Shown: positions 6,078 to 7,290 of the stretch, piece by piece
Layout: each line of letters begins with the position of its first letter
Position numbering within the stretch: position 1 is the first letter of the stretch
DNA from: an uncultured Eubacteriales bacterium
Lineage (GTDB): Bacteria; Bacillota; Clostridia; Oscillospirales; Acutalibacteraceae
Assembly (NCBI GenBank): GCA_934445015.1
Contig: CAKSDJ010000061.1
Span: forward strand, 1-7,290
Reading direction: 5' to 3'
Length of the DNA stretch: 7,290 nucleotides
Made by a program: the position numbers and the translations under genes
Notes under the pieces: generated by a model
Database searches by the model: none
Seen by the model: the letters and a program-made list of their open reading frames with translations, nothing else
What the model was told of the DNA's origin: nothing

Positions 6078-6134
6078 GTTCATGATTATTTTGTCACACT
6101 ATTCAAAATTTAAAAAAGGAAAAATTTTAAAAAT

Positions 6135-6182
6135 AAAAAAGGGGCAACCGCAACAAAACATTACCTTGTTACAGTTGTCCCC
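6135..6182 (-). terminator. Rho-independent terminator after the HtrA-like gene
   Basis: On the minus strand the arms 6182-6166 and 6156-6141 form an imperfect stem (four G-C pairs at the base, then GTTG/CAAC and TTGTT/AACAA blocks with small mismatches) around a 9-nt loop. Six T (6140-6135) follow directly. It starts about 20 nt after the HtrA-like stop at 6202, and separates that gene from spoIVB. Confidence 0.85.
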
Positions 6183-6201
6183 ACAATATTTAAATTATAT
6201 A

Positions 6202-7290
6202 TTATTCTCCGTACGGAAAATCAAACGTTCCGCCTGATGAAGAGCCCGAACTCGAAGAGTTGTCTTCACTTTCGCTTTTTATAACAGCTGAATAACTTGA
6301 ATCGCTTATATTTGCTTTAAGTTTTACATCATAATCCTCTCTGGTTCCGTTTGATTTTAACACAGTAAGCGATATTTTATCACCGGCTTTGCATTCTTCT
6401 ATAATATCAAGAACTATATCATCATTCGTGATTTTTATTCCGTTAACATGAGTAATTATATCGCCCTCGTTTACTTTACCGTATATATCGCTGTCCTGAC
6501 TTACAGAAACGATTTTAAGTCCCGTTTCCGAAAGTTTCTGAATTTCGGCGGTAACCGAATTGATTTCTGTATAAGTTATTCCGAGCTTTGCCCTGTCGGT
6601 AACTTTTCCGTCTGAAATCAATTGTTCCACAACACGCTTCATAGTTGTGGTAGGTATTGCAAATCCAATCGAATCATACTCAACGCCGGCAAGTTTTGAA
6701 GACGTAATACCTACAACCTGACCATACATATTTACAAGCGCTCCGCCCGATGAACCCGGATTTATTGCGCTGTCGGTCTGTATAAGGCTTGCCGTGTAAT
6801 TTGATGTTGTTTTTACTCTGCGTTTTGTAAGCGAAATAATTCCGCTTGTTATGGATGAATAATCGGTGGCGTCATTCGGTCTTCCTATCGCTACAACCGA
6901 TTCACCGTTTATAAGTTCACCCGAATTTCCGAATTCGGCAACATCTAAATCATCTACATCAATTTTAAGCACTGCCAAATCGCTTACCGAATCACCTGCA
7001 ACATAAGTGGCATCATATTCTGTGGTTCCGTCATACATAAATACCTTAAATTTCGGCGCACCCACTTCGGCATATATATGGTCGTTGGTAACAATATATC
7101 CGTCCTTTGTATAAATAACGCCCGAGGCGTCGCTTACACTGCCTGCGTCATTATAAACGCGGATACCCACTATGGATTTATTTACTTTATCATAGATCTT
7201 TGAAGGTGTGCTTTGATTTTCGTCAGCAGGTTTAGCGGCTAAATCAACATCAACTTTTGCGCCTACATAATTGTTAGAAACGCTGCCTCT
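6202..7290 (-). CDS. HtrA/DegP-like trypsin-type serine protease with PDZ domain (5' end beyond the window)
   Basis: The last 362 residues are visible; the frame is open to the right edge, so the GTG at 7170 is not the start. The expected N-terminal membrane anchor would lie outside. The trypsin-like S1C domain begins near SKIYDKVNKSIVGIRVY (about visible residue 30). The triad is His71 in TNDHIY, Asp104 in SDLAVLKI and Ser181 in INPGSSGGAL, with the oxyanion-loop block QTDSAINPG before it. IGFAIPTTTMKRVVEQL (208-224) closes the protease domain. A PDZ domain follows (about 235-325), with KVNEGDIITHVNGIKI. The end is a Ser/Gly-rich acidic tail closing in GTFDFPYGE. HtrA proteases degrade or process misfolded envelope proteins and, in Gram-positives, act at the outer face of the membrane. 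The gene sits just upstream of spoIVB, another PDZ serine protease, but a terminator separates them. The exact paralogue cannot be named. Confidence 0.93.
   Translation of the reverse strand, partial: RGSVSNNYVGAKVDVDLAAKPADENQSTPSKIYDKVNKSIVGIRVYNDAGSVSDASGVIYTKDGYIVTNDHIYAEVGAPKFKVFMYDGTTEYDATYVAGDSVSDLAVLKIDVDDLDVAEFGNSGELINGESVVAIGRPNDATDYSSITSGIISLTKRRVKTTSNYTASLIQTDSAINPGSSGGALVNMYGQVVGITSSKLAGVEYDSIGFAIPTTTMKRVVEQLISDGKVTDRAKLGITYTEINSVTAEIQKLSETGLKIVSVSQDSDIYGKVNEGDIITHVNGIKITNDDIVLDIIEECKAGDKISLTVLKSNGTREDYDVKLKANISDSSYSAVIKSESEDNSSSSGSSSGGTFDFPYGE

Noticed and set aside
5622..6237. Plus-strand open frames opposite spoIVB and the end of the HtrA-like gene
   Set aside because: They are antisense to strongly conserved coding sequence, and their translations are low-complexity with no family resemblance.
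7168..7170. GTG codon as the start of the HtrA-like gene
   Set aside because: The same frame stays open to the window edge and encodes the expected beginning of the protease domain (SKIYDKVNKS) upstream of the GTG.

Overview
The window looks like chromosomal DNA from an AT-rich, endospore-forming Firmicute of the class Clostridia. The sporulation protease SpoIVB is present. Promoters are of the SigA type with 17-18 bp spacers, ribosome binding sites are purine-rich, terminators are strong, and the genes resemble those of gut Clostridia. No tRNA, rRNA, CRISPR array, insertion sequence or phage gene was seen. The genus cannot be named from this sequence alone.

Left part (1-1427). A glycosyltransferase family 8 gene runs off the left edge on the minus strand and is driven by a clear promoter at 545-573. 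Upstream of it, a hairpin terminator at 656-684 ends a minus-strand XRE-type regulator (704-1321). That regulator carries four predicted membrane segments and has a perfect consensus promoter overlapped by an AT-rich palindrome.

Middle part (1428-4830). This is a compact sugar-utilisation locus. A minus-strand AraC-family regulator is divergent from a plus-strand pair: a GH4 alpha-galactosidase of the MelA type, then a GH16 endo-beta-glycanase/galactanase-like enzyme. The regulator and the GH4 gene share a short intergenic region with interleaved promoters. Both enzymes lack a signal peptide, so they probably act in the cytoplasm on imported oligosaccharides. No transporter gene lies in the window. 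A strong bidirectional terminator at 4790-4834 closes the locus.

Right part (4833-7290). Two minus-strand PDZ-containing serine proteases follow each other. An HtrA/DegP-like S1C protease is cut by the right edge, and its stop is followed by a terminator. SpoIVB (S55 family) comes next, with its His-Asp-Ser triad intact. SpoIVB is often followed by spo0A, but here a terminator and the convergent GH16 gene follow instead.

The best candidate for something less described is the AraC/GH4/GH16 unit. It pairs an intracellular alpha-galactosidase with a GH16 enzyme that has the full catalytic motif but no export signal.
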